A stretch of 64,000 bases of DNA from Gigaspora margarita. Its lineage: Eukaryota; Glomeromycota; Glomeromycetes; Diversisporales; Gigasporaceae. Shown in pieces: positions 1 to 10,394 of this stretch. The position numbers and the translations under genes were made by a program. Each line of letters starts with the position of its first letter. Within the stretch, counting starts at the first letter, position 1. Below the pieces are notes generated by a model that saw only the letters and a program-made list of their open reading frames with translations, did no database searches and was not told where the DNA came from. The stretch spans positions 871,995 through 935,994 of the forward strand of contig WTPW01000020.1 in assembly GCA_009809945.1 (NCBI GenBank). The letters run 5' to 3'.

Positions 1-3000
1 CAATCTGAAAGTGCTTTTTCATATCTACTCATTCTATAGTATATATCAGCGCGTTCCAATAGTGTAGCGGCGAGAAATTTTTTTGGTGCTAATTCAAATA
101 GTTTATCATAATCTAAAAGCGCCTCCTCAAATCTACCCAGGTTTCTGTACATACGTGCACGATTAAATAATGTTACTATATTCCGCGTATCATTGTTTTG
201 TCTTAAATTCAGAGATCTACTCAAATCTGAAATTGCCTTGTCATATTTATTTAATAATGCATAAGTTTCTCCGCGATTACGTATTGCGCCTGCATTATTT
301 GGTTCCAATTTTAATGATTTGTCAAAATCAAAAAGTGCTTTTTCATATTCATTTGACATTTTATAGGCTTCTCCGCGCATTATTAACGCTCCTACATGAT
401 TTGGATCTGCATTCAGCAACCTATCGAAATCCTTTATAGCACAATCATATTTACCTAATAGTGCATAAATTGCTCCACGTCCTTGTAATACTTCTAAATT
501 ATCCGGTTCAATTTCTAAAGATTTATTGAAATCTAAAAGTGCTTCGTCAAACTTTTCCAATAATACATAAGTCTTTGCACGGATAATTAATGTTTTTAAA
601 TCGTTCGGCACGATTTTCAAGAATCTGTTGAAATCTGAGAGTGCTTCATCATATTTATGCAATCTAAAGTAGGCATTTCCACGATTCATCAACGTAAGAG
701 CATCATAATATTTCGCTTCAAGAGACATATTGAGATCAAAAATTGCTTCATCATGTTTAAACAATTTTATATACGTTAATCCACGATAGACCAATGCTTT
801 AGCATTATCTGGTTCTATTTTCAGTGACTTATTTAAATTTGAAAGAGCTTCTTCATATTCTCTTAATTTCATATAAGCTACTCCACGATACTTTAATGCA
901 TAGGTATCGTCGGGTTTTGTTTCTAGTACTCTATTAAAATCAGAAAGCGCTGCATTATAATCACCTAGTGCAATGTAGCAATAACCACGAAAATTTAATG
1001 CAAAATTATTATTAGGATTTATTTTCAACAAATTGCTTGTTTCAAATATTGATTCGCTAAATTTGCCCATATATGCATAGGTTATAGCACGATTAGATAA
1101 CATCTCAGTGTCATCTGGCTTTATTACCAGAAATTTATTAAAATCTGAAATTGCTTCGACATATTTACCCATATTCAAATAACTTGTCCCACGATAATTT
1201 AAAATAACAGTGTTATTCGGTTCTTTATCTAATAATTTATTAAAATCTGAAATTGCTTCAACATATTTGCCCATATTCATGTAGGTTGTCCCACGGCTGG
1301 TTAGCACATCAATGTCATCTGACTTTAATTCTAGTAATTTATTAAAGTCTAAAATTGCATCCTTATATTTTCCCAATTGTTTGTAAATTTCTCCACGGAT
1401 TCTTAATGCTAGATCATTAGTCGGTTCTATTTCCAGTGCTTTACTAAAATCCAAAAGCGCCTTTTCATATTCACCTATCCAGTAATGAGCCTTCCCACGA
1501 TTTATTAATCCAAGAACACTGTCTTTGCAATTTTTAGATATTACTTGAATATATTCACTTTTAAAATCATGTCGAATTTCTCGGGATCTATTAATGTCAG
1601 AATGTCCTTCACTAAATTTACCCATCTTCATATAAATCTCTCCACGGTTACGTAGTATAGTAGGATGGTCAGGATCAATTTCAAGTGACCTGTTCAAGTC
1701 CAACAATGCTTTCTCATATTCACCTAACATTTTATATGCCGATCCGCGATTATTCAAACATTTTGCATTGTTGGGTTCAATTTCTAATGACTTGCTAAAA
1801 TCGGAAATTGCATCTTCATATCTGCCCAATAACACATACGCTCCTCCACGGGCATTTAACGTCCAGGAATCATAGTGATTTATTTCCAATGATCTGTTAA
1901 AATCAGAAATTGCATTGTCATATTGATTTAGCGAAAGGTGTGTCATCCCACGCAATTTGAGTATTGAGGCATCATTTGGGTTGATTTCTAATATTCTGTT
2001 AAAATCTAAAAGTGCTTCATTGTATTTCCCTAATTTAGAATAAGTTTCCCCGCGAGATTTAAATACCGAAGCATTAAATTTACCCGAATCCTTATATGTT
2101 GTTCCGTGATTGTGAAGTGAAGTCGAATTAATTTCAATAGATTTATTAAAGTCAGAAAGTGCTTCATTATACTTTGCCACCGATAAATAAGTTATTCCAC
2201 GGTTCATTAATGTCCAAACATTACCCGGATCAATTTCTAATGATTTATTGAAATCTGTAAGTGCGTTATCATGTTTATTCAGCTGATGATAAGTAATTGC
2301 TCGGGCACCGAGTGCTAAAGAATTGTTGGGTTCGATTTTTAATGATCCATTAATATCTGAAAGTGCTTCATAGTATTTGCCCAAGATCATATATGTTTCT
2401 CCCCGAATTGATAAAATTAATGCATTATTTGATTCAATTTCCAGCGATCTATTAAAATATGAAAGTGCACTCTTATAATTGCCAATAATTTTATAATATT
2501 CTCCGAGATTATTTAATGCGTCAATATAGGTTTTCCCACGATCTTGTTCATTAAAATCTGAAAATGCTTTCTCATGTTCAATACAAATTTCTCCACATAG
2601 TTTTAGTGCCAAAGCATCATTTGGTCTGAGTTTTAATAATTTATTAAAGTCCGAAATTGCCTCGTTGTATTTATTTAAGATTTTATAGATCATACCCCTA
2701 TTCCTTAATGCGAAAACGCTATCCGGCTTAAGCTCTAAGGATTTATTGAGATCAAAGAGCGCTTCATTATATTTATTCAGCATTATATATGTTACACCTC
2801 GATTTCTTAATGAAAAGGCATTATTTGATTTAATTTTTAGCGCTTTATTGAAATCCGTAAGCGCCTCATTATATTTTTTTAATAATCTATAAGTTTTCCC
2901 ACGACTTCTTAACGCCCAAACGTTATCCGGTTTTATTTCCAGTGACTTATTAAGATCTGAAAGCGCTTCATCGTATTTACACAATGCTCTGAGTGTTGAT

Positions 3001-4139
3001 CCACGTCCTCGTAAAATAAGTGCATTATTAGGATCAAGCTTTATTGCCTCATTAAAATCTGTAAGTGCTTCATGAAATTTATGCTGACAATAGTAAGTAA
3101 CCCCACGTTCTGCTAAAGCTGATACATTTTTATCTGGTTTTATTTCCAAGTATTTGTGAAAATATAAGATTGCATCATTATATTTACCCAAAATTCTATG
3201 AGTTTCTCCATAAATCGTTAGCGAATATTCATTGTCTGGCTCTATGATTAGTGATTTACTGAAGTCTGTAAGCGCTTCTTCATATTTGCCCATTTTTTTA
3301 TAAGTTACACCACGAATCCTTAATATACATGCATCCTCTGGTTTTAGTTCAAGCAATTTATTAAAATCTGTAAGTGCCTCTTCAAATTTACATAATTTTT
3401 TATAAGTTTCTCCACGAATCCTTAACATATATGCATCATCCGGCTCTATTTCAAGTAATTTATTAAAATCCATAAGTGCATCTTCAAATTTATTCAATTT
3501 ATTACAAGTTTCGCCACGAATTCTTAATATACATGCATCATCTGGTTCTATTTCTAGTAATTTGTTAAAATCCATAAGTGCTTCTTCATATTTATCCATT
3601 TCATAATAAGTATAGCCACGATTTATCAATAAAGCTTTTTCCAATTTCTCAGCTTCTGACTTTCCAGGTAATATTACATCACGTGTATTGTCTGATTCCA
3701 TTACCAGTGATCTATTGAGATCTGCAAGTGCTTCTTCATGTTTATTTAATTTATTATAAATTTTTCCACGAATTACTAATGCATATGCATCGTTCGGTAC
3801 AATTTCCAGAACCCTATTAAGATCTAAAAGTGCTTCTTCATTCTTATCTAAAAGTAAATTAAGCATCCCACGATTAAAAAGCGAAACCAGTTCATTAGGT
3901 TCCATGTCTAGTATTCGATGTAAAATCACAAGTGCTTCATCAAAACTTCCTATTTGTATATGAGTCATAAAACGTACATTTAGTGCTTTAATTTTATTTT
4001 GGTCGGAATATACAGGAGGAAGCCGACTAAGCTCAGTACGGGGTTCATCCAAGGGATGAGAACCTAAGCTAACATTTGTAATTCCTGGACCATTGAAAAC
4101 ATCATATATTTCAGATTGTTCTGAAGAACTTGTTTCCAT
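1..4139 (-). CDS. Giant tetratricopeptide-repeat (TPR) protein, C-terminus beyond window
   Basis: One open frame reads from an ATG at 4139-4137 to the left edge with no stop, giving at least 1,379 residues. An in-frame TAA two codons upstream of the ATG fixes this as the first possible start. After about 45 unremarkable residues the protein is almost entirely 34-residue TPR units, about 37-39 of them. Each carries the pattern RG-x-Y-x2-L-x-KY-x-EAL-x-DFNKSLEI-x-PN/D. A few units are shortened, for example near 2520-2590 and 2050-2110. Units near 3310-3600 are nearly identical, which suggests recent internal duplication. No intron, signal peptide or membrane segment is seen. TPR arrays form superhelical protein-binding scaffolds; the partner cannot be told. 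Family-level assignment is firm, function unknown. Confidence 0.93.
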   Translation of the reverse strand, partial: METSSSEQSEIYDVFNGPGITNVSLGSHPLDEPRTELSRLPPVYSDQNKIKALNVRFMTHIQIGSFDEALVILHRILDMEPNELVSLFNRGMLNLLLDKNEEALLDLNRVLEIVPNDAYALVIRGKIYNKLNKHEEALADLNRSLVMESDNTRDVILPGKSEAEKLEKALLINRGYTYYEMDKYEEALMDFNKLLEIEPDDACILRIRGETCNKLNKFEDALMDFNKLLEIEPDDAYMLRIRGETYKKLCKFEEALTDFNKLLELKPEDACILRIRGVTYKKMGKYEEALTDFSKSLIIEPDNEYSLTIYGETHRILGKYNDAILYFHKYLEIKPDKNVSALAERGVTYYCQHKFHEALTDFNEAIKLDPNNALILRGRGSTLRALCKYDEALSDLNKSLEIKPDNVWALRSRGKTYRLLKKYNEALTDFNKALKIKSNNAFSLRNRGVTYIMLNKYNEALFDLNKSLELKPDSVFALRNRGMIYKILNKYNEAISDFNKLLKLRPNDALALKLCGEICIEHEKAFSDFNEQDRGKTYIDALNNLGEYYKIIGNYKSALSYFNRSLEIESNNALILSIRGETYMILGKYYEALSDINGSLKIEPNNSLALGARAITYHQLNKHDNALTDFNKSLEIDPGNVWTLMNRGITYLSVAKYNEALSDFNKSIEINSTSLHNHGTTYKDSGKFNASVFKSRGETYSKLGKYNEALLDFNRILEINPNDASILKLRGMTHLSLNQYDNAISDFNRSLEINHYDSWTLNARGGAYVLLGRYEDAISDFSKSLEIEPNNAKCLNNRGSAYKMLGEYEKALLDLNRSLEIDPDHPTILRNRGEIYMKMGKFSEGHSDINRSREIRHDFKSEYIQVISKNCKDSVLGLINRGKAHYWIGEYEKALLDFSKALEIEPTNDLALRIRGEIYKQLGKYKDAILDFNKLLELKSDDIDVLTSRGTTYMNMGKYVEAISDFNKLLDKEPNNTVILNYRGTSYLNMGKYVEAISDFNKFLVIKPDDTEMLSNRAITYAYMGKFSESIFETSNLLKINPNNNFALNFRGYCYIALGDYNAALSDFNRVLETKPDDTYALKYRGVAYMKLREYEEALSNLNKSLKIEPDNAKALVYRGLTYIKLFKHDEAIFDLNMSLEAKYYDALTLMNRGNAYFRLHKYDEALSDFNRFLKIVPNDLKTLIIRAKTYVLLEKFDEALLDFNKSLEIEPDNLEVLQGRGAIYALLGKYDCAIKDFDRLLNADPNHVGALIMRGEAYKMSNEYEKALFDFDKSLKLEPNNAGAIRNRGETYALLNKYDKAISDLSRSLNLRQNNDTRNIVTLFNRARMYRNLGRFEEALLDYDKLFELAPKKFLAATLLERADIYYRMSRYEKALSD

Positions 4140-5782
4140 TTTTTAATGTTCAGAATTATATCGGATCTTTTGCTATATTTGGGATTCAAACACTGTATTT
4201 TCCGTCAGTGATAATAGTTTTCGATGATTTTTTTTAACACATGCTTAAACTAATTTTTAAAAGAGTGGTAAAAGGTTGATGTATTTTGAGAATAATTTTT
4301 ATATCGATGTGCCAACATTTTAATATTTGTTCTCAGTTGACTGAATATTTGTTACGCAGGATTTTTATGAAAATATTAATTAAAGCTATACAAAGATATG
4401 TTTTATCGGTTTTCTAGTGGGAATTTGTGGGCTTTAACTTTTACCTTTTCTTAAACACCATTATTATCCTATGTGTTTAGCCAAATGTACTGAAAATATT
4501 GAAGGTTCAAATTTATAGATATTTTTTTAAATTCCATATTTGAAGAATTTCTAAAGCTTCACGCTTGTAATTGAATTTGCCCATCATAAAGATTAATGTC
4601 ATTGGATGCTAATTATTTAGGAAATATATATTTGATATGCATGTTACTTGTTTGTAGGTATTTACGACAACATGACCACTAGAATTTTATTTTTACGCCA
4701 ACATGAACGTTATTTGGAAATTTTTCTTTGTTCTGCTAAAATCCCATAGGAAAACATTCATATGATAGGTTAATTTTGTAGATTTACCCTAAACCAAAAA
4801 AAAAATTCTTTATAGAATTTTCCTAGTATATTCAAATTCATATATTTTGATCCATTGTTGATATCTCATGATAGCTGTTAAATCTTGATATCATTCGAAT
4901 CGTTTTACAAGATGGTTTGAATAGTATTAAAATCATCAATAGATCACGATATATCAATTATAAATCGAAGTAAACGATTTGATTGGTGTTTGGATGTGTT
5001 GTTGTTTTGTATTTGTGCCACGTCTGATCATGAGACTACAGCAATGTAATAAACTATTGATGATTATTACGTTTTATATAATTTATTAATAAAAATTGCG
5101 TATATTATCAATGATGATAATAATTGTTATTAATAATAATTACATTGATATTTCATTGTTATCGTGCAAACTCATATGATCATGAAAAAATTTCTTATTA
5201 TTATTTTTTCTATGTTATTACGTAATCACAACAATCCCAAATTAAAACTCAGTTAGCCAATCACAACTTTTAAATCATGATCATAATTGCACGATAACAT
5301 CGATATTGGATCATGCGATGGTCGAAACGTGCCGCTACGCGGCACGTGTCAGCCAATCATTTGCTCCGACAAAACAAATTTCATGATATTAATCGTTACA
5401 TGACCAATATCTTATAAATCCTTTTCATTGATATTTATAAAGATAATTCTTTTAGTTTTTCATGCTTCATTTTTTTTCATAATATTCGAATCAATCTTTA
5501 TCGCCATGTACTACATATTTTCTTCTTCAACACTTTAATTTATTCGCAAGGATATGGCTTCGTGACTCGTGAAATACGTTATCATGAATGTCTAAATATA
5601 CTAAATCAGTGTAACCCGAAATTCAAGCCAATTCCTTGTATTGGCATAATAGAAAAACTGTACATGTCTAAACAAGTTAGGAATAACTTGTTTGTTTTGT
5701 CGAAAATTTCATGAAATGATCTGTGCTACCACCAGGTTGAGCATAATGATCATGACAAAACCTTTGAAAAAGGTAAATTTAT

Positions 5783-5783
<1 letters not shown>
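4140..5783. other. Non-coding upstream region of the TPR gene with inverted repeats
   Basis: No coding frame is supported here. The stretch nearest the TPR start should hold its promoter, but no specific site could be recognised. Inverted pairs are visible: TGTTATCGTGCAA at 5157-5169 with its complement at 5287-5299, and GATATTGGATCATG at 5302-5315 with a near-complement at 5399-5411. A perfect 9-bp stem with a 3-base loop lies at 5327-5347. These may be remains of a small TIR element, but no target duplication was found. Confidence 0.5.
5327..5347. repeat. Perfect GC-rich hairpin
   Basis: ACGTGCCGC and its exact reverse complement flank the loop TAC. This is unusually GC-rich for the surroundings. 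It could be a transposon-terminal hairpin, but there is no CTRR tetramer just downstream as expected for a Helitron end. Confidence 0.6.

Positions 5784-5826
<43 letters not shown>
5784..5826. repeat. Poly-T followed by poly-A tract
   Basis: 31 T bases run directly into 12 A bases, forming a simple homopolymer hairpin. It may be a relic of retroposed tails or partly an assembly-length artefact. Exact lengths should not be trusted. Confidence 0.8.
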
Positions 5827-5828
<2 letters not shown>

Positions 5829-5849
5829 AAAATTATAGTAATTATCTTC

Positions 5850-6520
5850 TTATTAGATTCGGTTAGACAAGTAACCCGATCAGATTCCTGCCGTTGCTGA
5901 AAAACAAATGTGGGCATGTTCTACACGGGGAATGCAAAAATTATTAATTATACTATTAAAACAAATAAGAATATTCGAATATATTCTTTTAATATCCCTG
6001 TAAGAAAAGTGATACGGGTGGTGGTACGGGTTGGTGTCGGGAATGCTCAAAATGTCACGGATCATGTGGTACATACAGGAACATTTCACGGAATGGCAAG
6101 GTAAAAATGGCACGGACATTACGGCAAAGGGTGGCACGTAATATCACGTCATATGAAATGGCCATTCAGATGGCATGTATGTGTACGTTACACACATATT
6201 GGCTCGTGATACGTGTTGGCTCGTTAAAAGTGATTTTTTTTAAAAAAAAGAGCAATATCTCATGATTTCACTGATGAAGCTTCCCTGTATGTCTTAACAA
6301 AAAAATTCCTTACAAAATTTTACTTCATATGCAGTTAGCTTGTTCATCTTATATTGATTACTTATGTAAATTTATGGTTAATAGTCAATCCACATCGTTA
6401 TCGGTGGCACGTGAATTTACGTTCATTACCCGTGCCAAATCCCGTGCCGATTCGACTAGTAAACTGCAGCAAAACCCGAGCCATTACGGTGTTGTGCTCA
6501 ATTTATTTTTCTAGCTAGTA
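5850..6520. mobile_element. Dispersed repeat, CpG-retaining copy A
   Basis: The right 380 bases (about 6105-6490) match a second copy at 8820-9215. Both share the motif order GCAAAGGGTGGCAC, TTGGCTC, a T-run/A-run, CTTAACAAAAAAATTCCTTAC and GCAGTTAGCTTG. Copy A is rich in CpG and in CACGG/CCGTG motifs toward both sides, like the subterminal repeats of hAT-type elements. Short open frames inside it do not resemble proteins. No clear terminal inverted repeat or target duplication was delimited, so the borders are approximate. Confidence 0.6.
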
Positions 6521-6576
6521 TCATTATTTTTTCGTTATGTATTTCTTTATTTTGGCATAGATTGTGGCACGGTTGG

Positions 6577-6683
6577 TTAATTGAATCCCTAATCGACTAA
6601 TTGAATCCCCAATCGACTGATTAAATCCCCGGTCGACTAATTACCTCAAACGACTGATTAAATCTCCAAACGAAGGATTAAAG
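6577..6683. repeat. Minisatellite, about 19-base unit
   Basis: About five imperfect copies of a unit resembling TCGACTAATTGAATCCCCAA follow one another. The units keep GACTRATTRAATCYCC and vary in the linker. Confidence 0.75.
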
Positions 6684-6774
6684 CCACTGCACGAATTAAA
6701 ATATATATAAGGGTTTTAGTTTCAGCTTATGAAGGGAACAAGTAGTTAACGATTGTAGATAGTATTTAGTATTA

Positions 6775-7385
6775 TACCAGTACGATCACATGAAATGTGG
6801 AGGGATGGTTCCGTTCAACTTTTCGGTGGCCTATATTTTTTTCTGTTTTAGAAGGCATTATGGTTATCCCTTTTTTTTCTGTTTATGGTATAGCTCAAGA
6901 TTGTGAGAAGCTATGTTAATTCACGTACGGTTTAATACCAGTACCATATGATGATTTTCACAAAGTCCTTTATTGGTAGGAGTAATAAATTTCATTTATT
7001 CGTTTTTAGAAGGAATTAAGGTTTTTGCATATAATCCCGCATGTAGTTGCGCATAAAGCGACGTCACTGATTATTAATTATATATGATGCAAAAATGACG
7101 CTATAAATTAATGGTATAGTTCAAGATGGTGAGAACATATACCAGTACGATCACATGGAATGTGTGACATGAAATGTTGAGGGATGGTTTGCTTCAACTA
7201 TTTTGATGTTCGCTATGCTGATTTTTTGCAAAATCCTTTTTTGGTAGGAGTAATGATTTTCATTTATTCGTTTTTGGAAGGAGTTAAGATTTTTGTATAA
7301 AACCCGCATGTAGATCATATTATATGATGCAAATCTGACGCAACTGATTATTAATTGTATAAGATGCAAGACTGACGTTTGATTA
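6775..7385. repeat. Imperfect direct duplication, about 270-365 bases apart
   Basis: TACCAGTACGATCACATG at 6775 recurs at 7140. The block beginning TTGGTAGGAGTAAT at 6973 recurs at 7241 and includes shared CATTTATTCGTTTTT, CCCGCATGTAG and CTGATTATTAATT. No gene is seen in it. Confidence 0.65.
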
Positions 7386-8085
7386 ATGTGTAGTTCAAGA
7401 TAGCAGGAATATTCACTATATAATTTTTAATTTACTGGATAAATTTTTGATCTTAATTATTAATACAGTAAAACAGCACACTTAAGTTTGTGAAACTCAA
7501 ATTTACGAATCTGCTCCCATTTGCTCTAATTTCTAGCTTATTTAAGTGAAAAAATGTATAAAAAAAAGCAACCTTAAATATTACAAATGTTATCGCGTTG
7601 TATATAGTCTCTTGTTACTTAATACTCAGTGTTTTGAGCTGAGCACTATTGTAGAAAAATCATCATTGATATTATATTATTGTAATAATAATAAAAAATA
7701 AATTCAATTCACTTTGACGTTTATGATTTGACATATCCAAAAACCATAGTCAGACCGTGAGAAAATTTAATGTCGTAATAAGTTCGTCATAATTCGTAAT
7801 TGATCTATTACTATTCAGTTATCAACTATTTATATTTATTTTTTTATTTTTAAAAAACTCACCTTTCAATCATTACGTGCACTTTGTATCTTTGAAATTT
7901 AACAAGTTGACTTCGTTCGTTAGGTGCCCTTTTGTATCTTTGAAATTAACTGAGATATGGATAACATTAATAACATGCGTTAGTGAGTTACATCTTGTGT
8001 CTCACCAGAATAATAAGGTTTATAATAGTAACTCATGATAGAAACTATAATAATTTCAACGCGAACTAATTCAATCCCATATTTT
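7386..8085. other. AT-rich non-coding stretch
   Basis: No gene supported. A short local duplication is visible around 7877-7955, where GCACTTTGTATCTTTGAAATT and a variant both occur near TTCGTTAGGTGCCC. Confidence 0.5.
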
Positions 8086-8263
8086 AAAAAAAAATCAATA
8101 TCTTTACTTTCACAGCTCATATCTCAATGAATATTGAAGCTATCTTGATGATTTAATATTCATAAGAAAGCTTTATAGTAGGCTTTCTGATGAATATTAA
8201 ATCAAGATAGCTCAATATTTAATAAGATATGAGCTGTGAAAGTGAAGGTATTAGTTTTTTTTT
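8086..8263. repeat. Long imperfect hairpin (foldback or MITE-like)
   Basis: Two arms of about 85 bases are inverted around a 10-base loop at 8172-8181. Matching stretches include TTCACAGCTCATATCT with AGATATGAGCTGTGAA and GCTATCTTGAT with ATCAAGATAGC. Both outer ends are A- or T-runs. No clear target duplication was found. Confidence 0.8.
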
Positions 8264-8289
8264 AAATGTTGATCACTATTGACAGGACC

Positions 8290-8660
8290 CATATTATGAT
8301 CAATAAAATAATGAGCAAGTTTTGCATGAGAATTTTACAGTAATATTGATTGAAGCTACAATAATTTTGATACAAACTCAGCCCTAAAACATATACCTGT
8401 TGGTAAGTTTGTAACAGAATTTTTTATAGAAACTAACAATAGAAATTACGATACCTTTAATACAAACTAATTCACTTTTTGCCATTATTGATATAAACCA
8501 CAATGGCTTTTCCATAATAATATGCAATAAGTCACTGAATAATGTTTAAGTAATAAAATTTTTTAAAGTACTAATGATGCCCTTAATACAAATTGACACA
8601 ATTTTAACTGCACACTGTGGTTACTAAATAGCAAGAAGATTTTGTATACTTGAATATAAA
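8290..8660. repeat. Degenerate satellite block (about 105-base unit)
   Basis: Three to four degraded copies of the same unit as the main array at 10395-15180. They are recognised by AAGTTTGTAACAGAATTTTT, AATAGAAATTACGAT and TACAAACTAATTCA. Confidence 0.6.
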
Positions 8661-8819
8661 ATTCTTATAAACTCTTTTGATTCTTAAAACTTTTAAGTAT
8701 CTTTTATACTTTTGACTTTAATTGTTACTGCTAATCTATTACTAAAAATTTCAATTATTAAAAAAAATAACAATTCAATACAGCCAGATTTTAGCCTTTG
8801 CTATGCCACTTGAATTTTG

Positions 8820-9215
8820 CTCGTTACAACAGACATTACAGCAAAGGGTGGCACATATATCCTGATATATGAAATAATGCATTCAAATGACATGTATGTA
8901 TACATTACACAGGTGTTGATTCATGATACATGTTGGCTCATTTTGTGGAGAGCGAAGAATCAGAAAATGTTTTTTTTTTTAAAAAAAAAGAAATATCTCA
9001 TAATTTTACTAATGAAACTTCCATGTGTCTTAACAAAAAAATTCCTTACAAAATTGTACTTTATTTGCAGTTAGCTTGATCATCTTATATTGATTATATA
9101 AATTTATTGCTTTAATAGTTAATCCATGTCATTATTGCGGTGAAATGTGGACTCATATTCATTAACTGTGCCAAGCATCGACTAGCAAACTGCTACAAAA
9201 CCTGAGTTATTTACG
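8820..9215. mobile_element. Dispersed repeat, CpG-depleted copy B
   Basis: Second copy of the repeat at about 6105-6490, in the same orientation. Nearly every CpG of copy A is CpA or TpG here, while the framework sequence is retained. Its short open frames are chance. Confidence 0.65.
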
Positions 9216-9940
9216 ATCCAATTGGCATGAGCATATGGTCACACACAGTTTACAAAATCCATACCAATTTAGATAATCCAGTTCTTGACCTGTGTCATAA
9301 AGACCCAGGCCTATCCGGTGCCAATTTGGACCAATTTTCGTGTAGAAAGAATGTAATCAGCATGAAGTTTAATTTTTTTCCTTTAATAGTGTATTTCAAA
9401 AAAATACATGTATAAGTAACATGATCATTTAAATTCTATTCAATTGCATTTGTATCAGTCAAATAAATCAAATAGATTAAAACTAGTAAAAATATAATTG
9501 AAAGCTAGTGACAAGTTTTCCCTTATCTAGCACACATGATCATACTAGTCCTGTGCAGCACACATGTCATGCAGCTATCATAATTGTATTAATTCAATGT
9601 ATTGATTTATATTAATAAAGAAAAACCCTATAACCCATAATTATGTGTGTTAGTTTATCATTTTAACCCATTTAATTTTAATTACTTTTGTTCACGATCA
9701 AACTAAACTGGTACAATTTCCTCAAGCTCTCCCAACTGATTATAACAATGGTCCATTTGGCATGGGTATATGGTCCTACACGATCCATGGAATCTATGCT
9801 GCTTTGGGCCATACCTGTACAAATATGGATCATAACCCATACCATGCCTATCTGATGCAACCTATGCTAATCCAGTCTGATTTTCTTATAGAGTATATAA
9901 AATTAGCTAGAATTTAATATTTAGATATGCATATCTATAC
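9216..9940. other. Non-coding stretch with a direct repeat
   Basis: TTGGCATGAGCATATGGTC near 9222-9240 recurs as TTGGCATGGGTATATGGTC near 9757-9775. Related CCATACC/GGTATGG motifs lie between. This resembles subterminal repeats of a decayed DNA transposon. No gene recognised. Confidence 0.4.
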
Positions 9941-10375
9941 TACAATTTCACCATTAACTCATCAACCTGTTGATCATTTCTTTATGTATCATTTTTTTCA
10001 ATTCGTCACTCTGTGGATCATTTTTTTATTCGACAACCTTCCTGATAATTTTGTTATTCACCAACTCACAAATTTAGCACTGCTGCATTCTTTTTACATT
10101 TAACTACACATAATCTTCATTTCTAGCATTGATCATCTTTAACACAGGTTTATTTTTATTTTTAAACTACAATTTCACTGTCAACTCATTAACCCATTGA
10201 TAATTTCTTTACGCAGTATTTTTTTCAATTCGTCACTCTGGATCATTTCTTTTTTTGACAATAATCCTGATAATTTATCACTTGCTAGCCTGCAAATTTA
10301 GCACTGCCACATTATTTTTGCATTTAACTATGCATAATCTTTCTTTTTAGCATTGATTATCTTCAATATAGATTT
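9940..10375. repeat. Tandem duplication, unit about 220 bases
   Basis: Two adjacent copies share CTACAATTTCAC, TTCAATTCGTCACTCTG, CAAATTTAGCACTGC, TGCATAATCTT and TAGCATTGATYATCTT in the same order. They diverge by roughly 20 percent by eye. Confidence 0.75.
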
Positions 10376-10394
10376 AAACTATTACCATTACTAT

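Noticed and set aside
170-439. Plus-strand frame of 89 residues
   Set aside because: It is the antisense shadow of the TPR gene.
5880-6137. Overlapping frames on both strands (64 and 85 residues)
   Set aside because: They lie in a dispersed repeat whose other copy has no matching frame; no protein similarity.
8827-9200. RIP (repeat-induced point mutation) as cause of the C-to-T changes
   Set aside because: The changes concentrate at CpG and not at CpA as in classic RIP, so methyl-CpG deamination fits better; a full alignment is needed to be sure.
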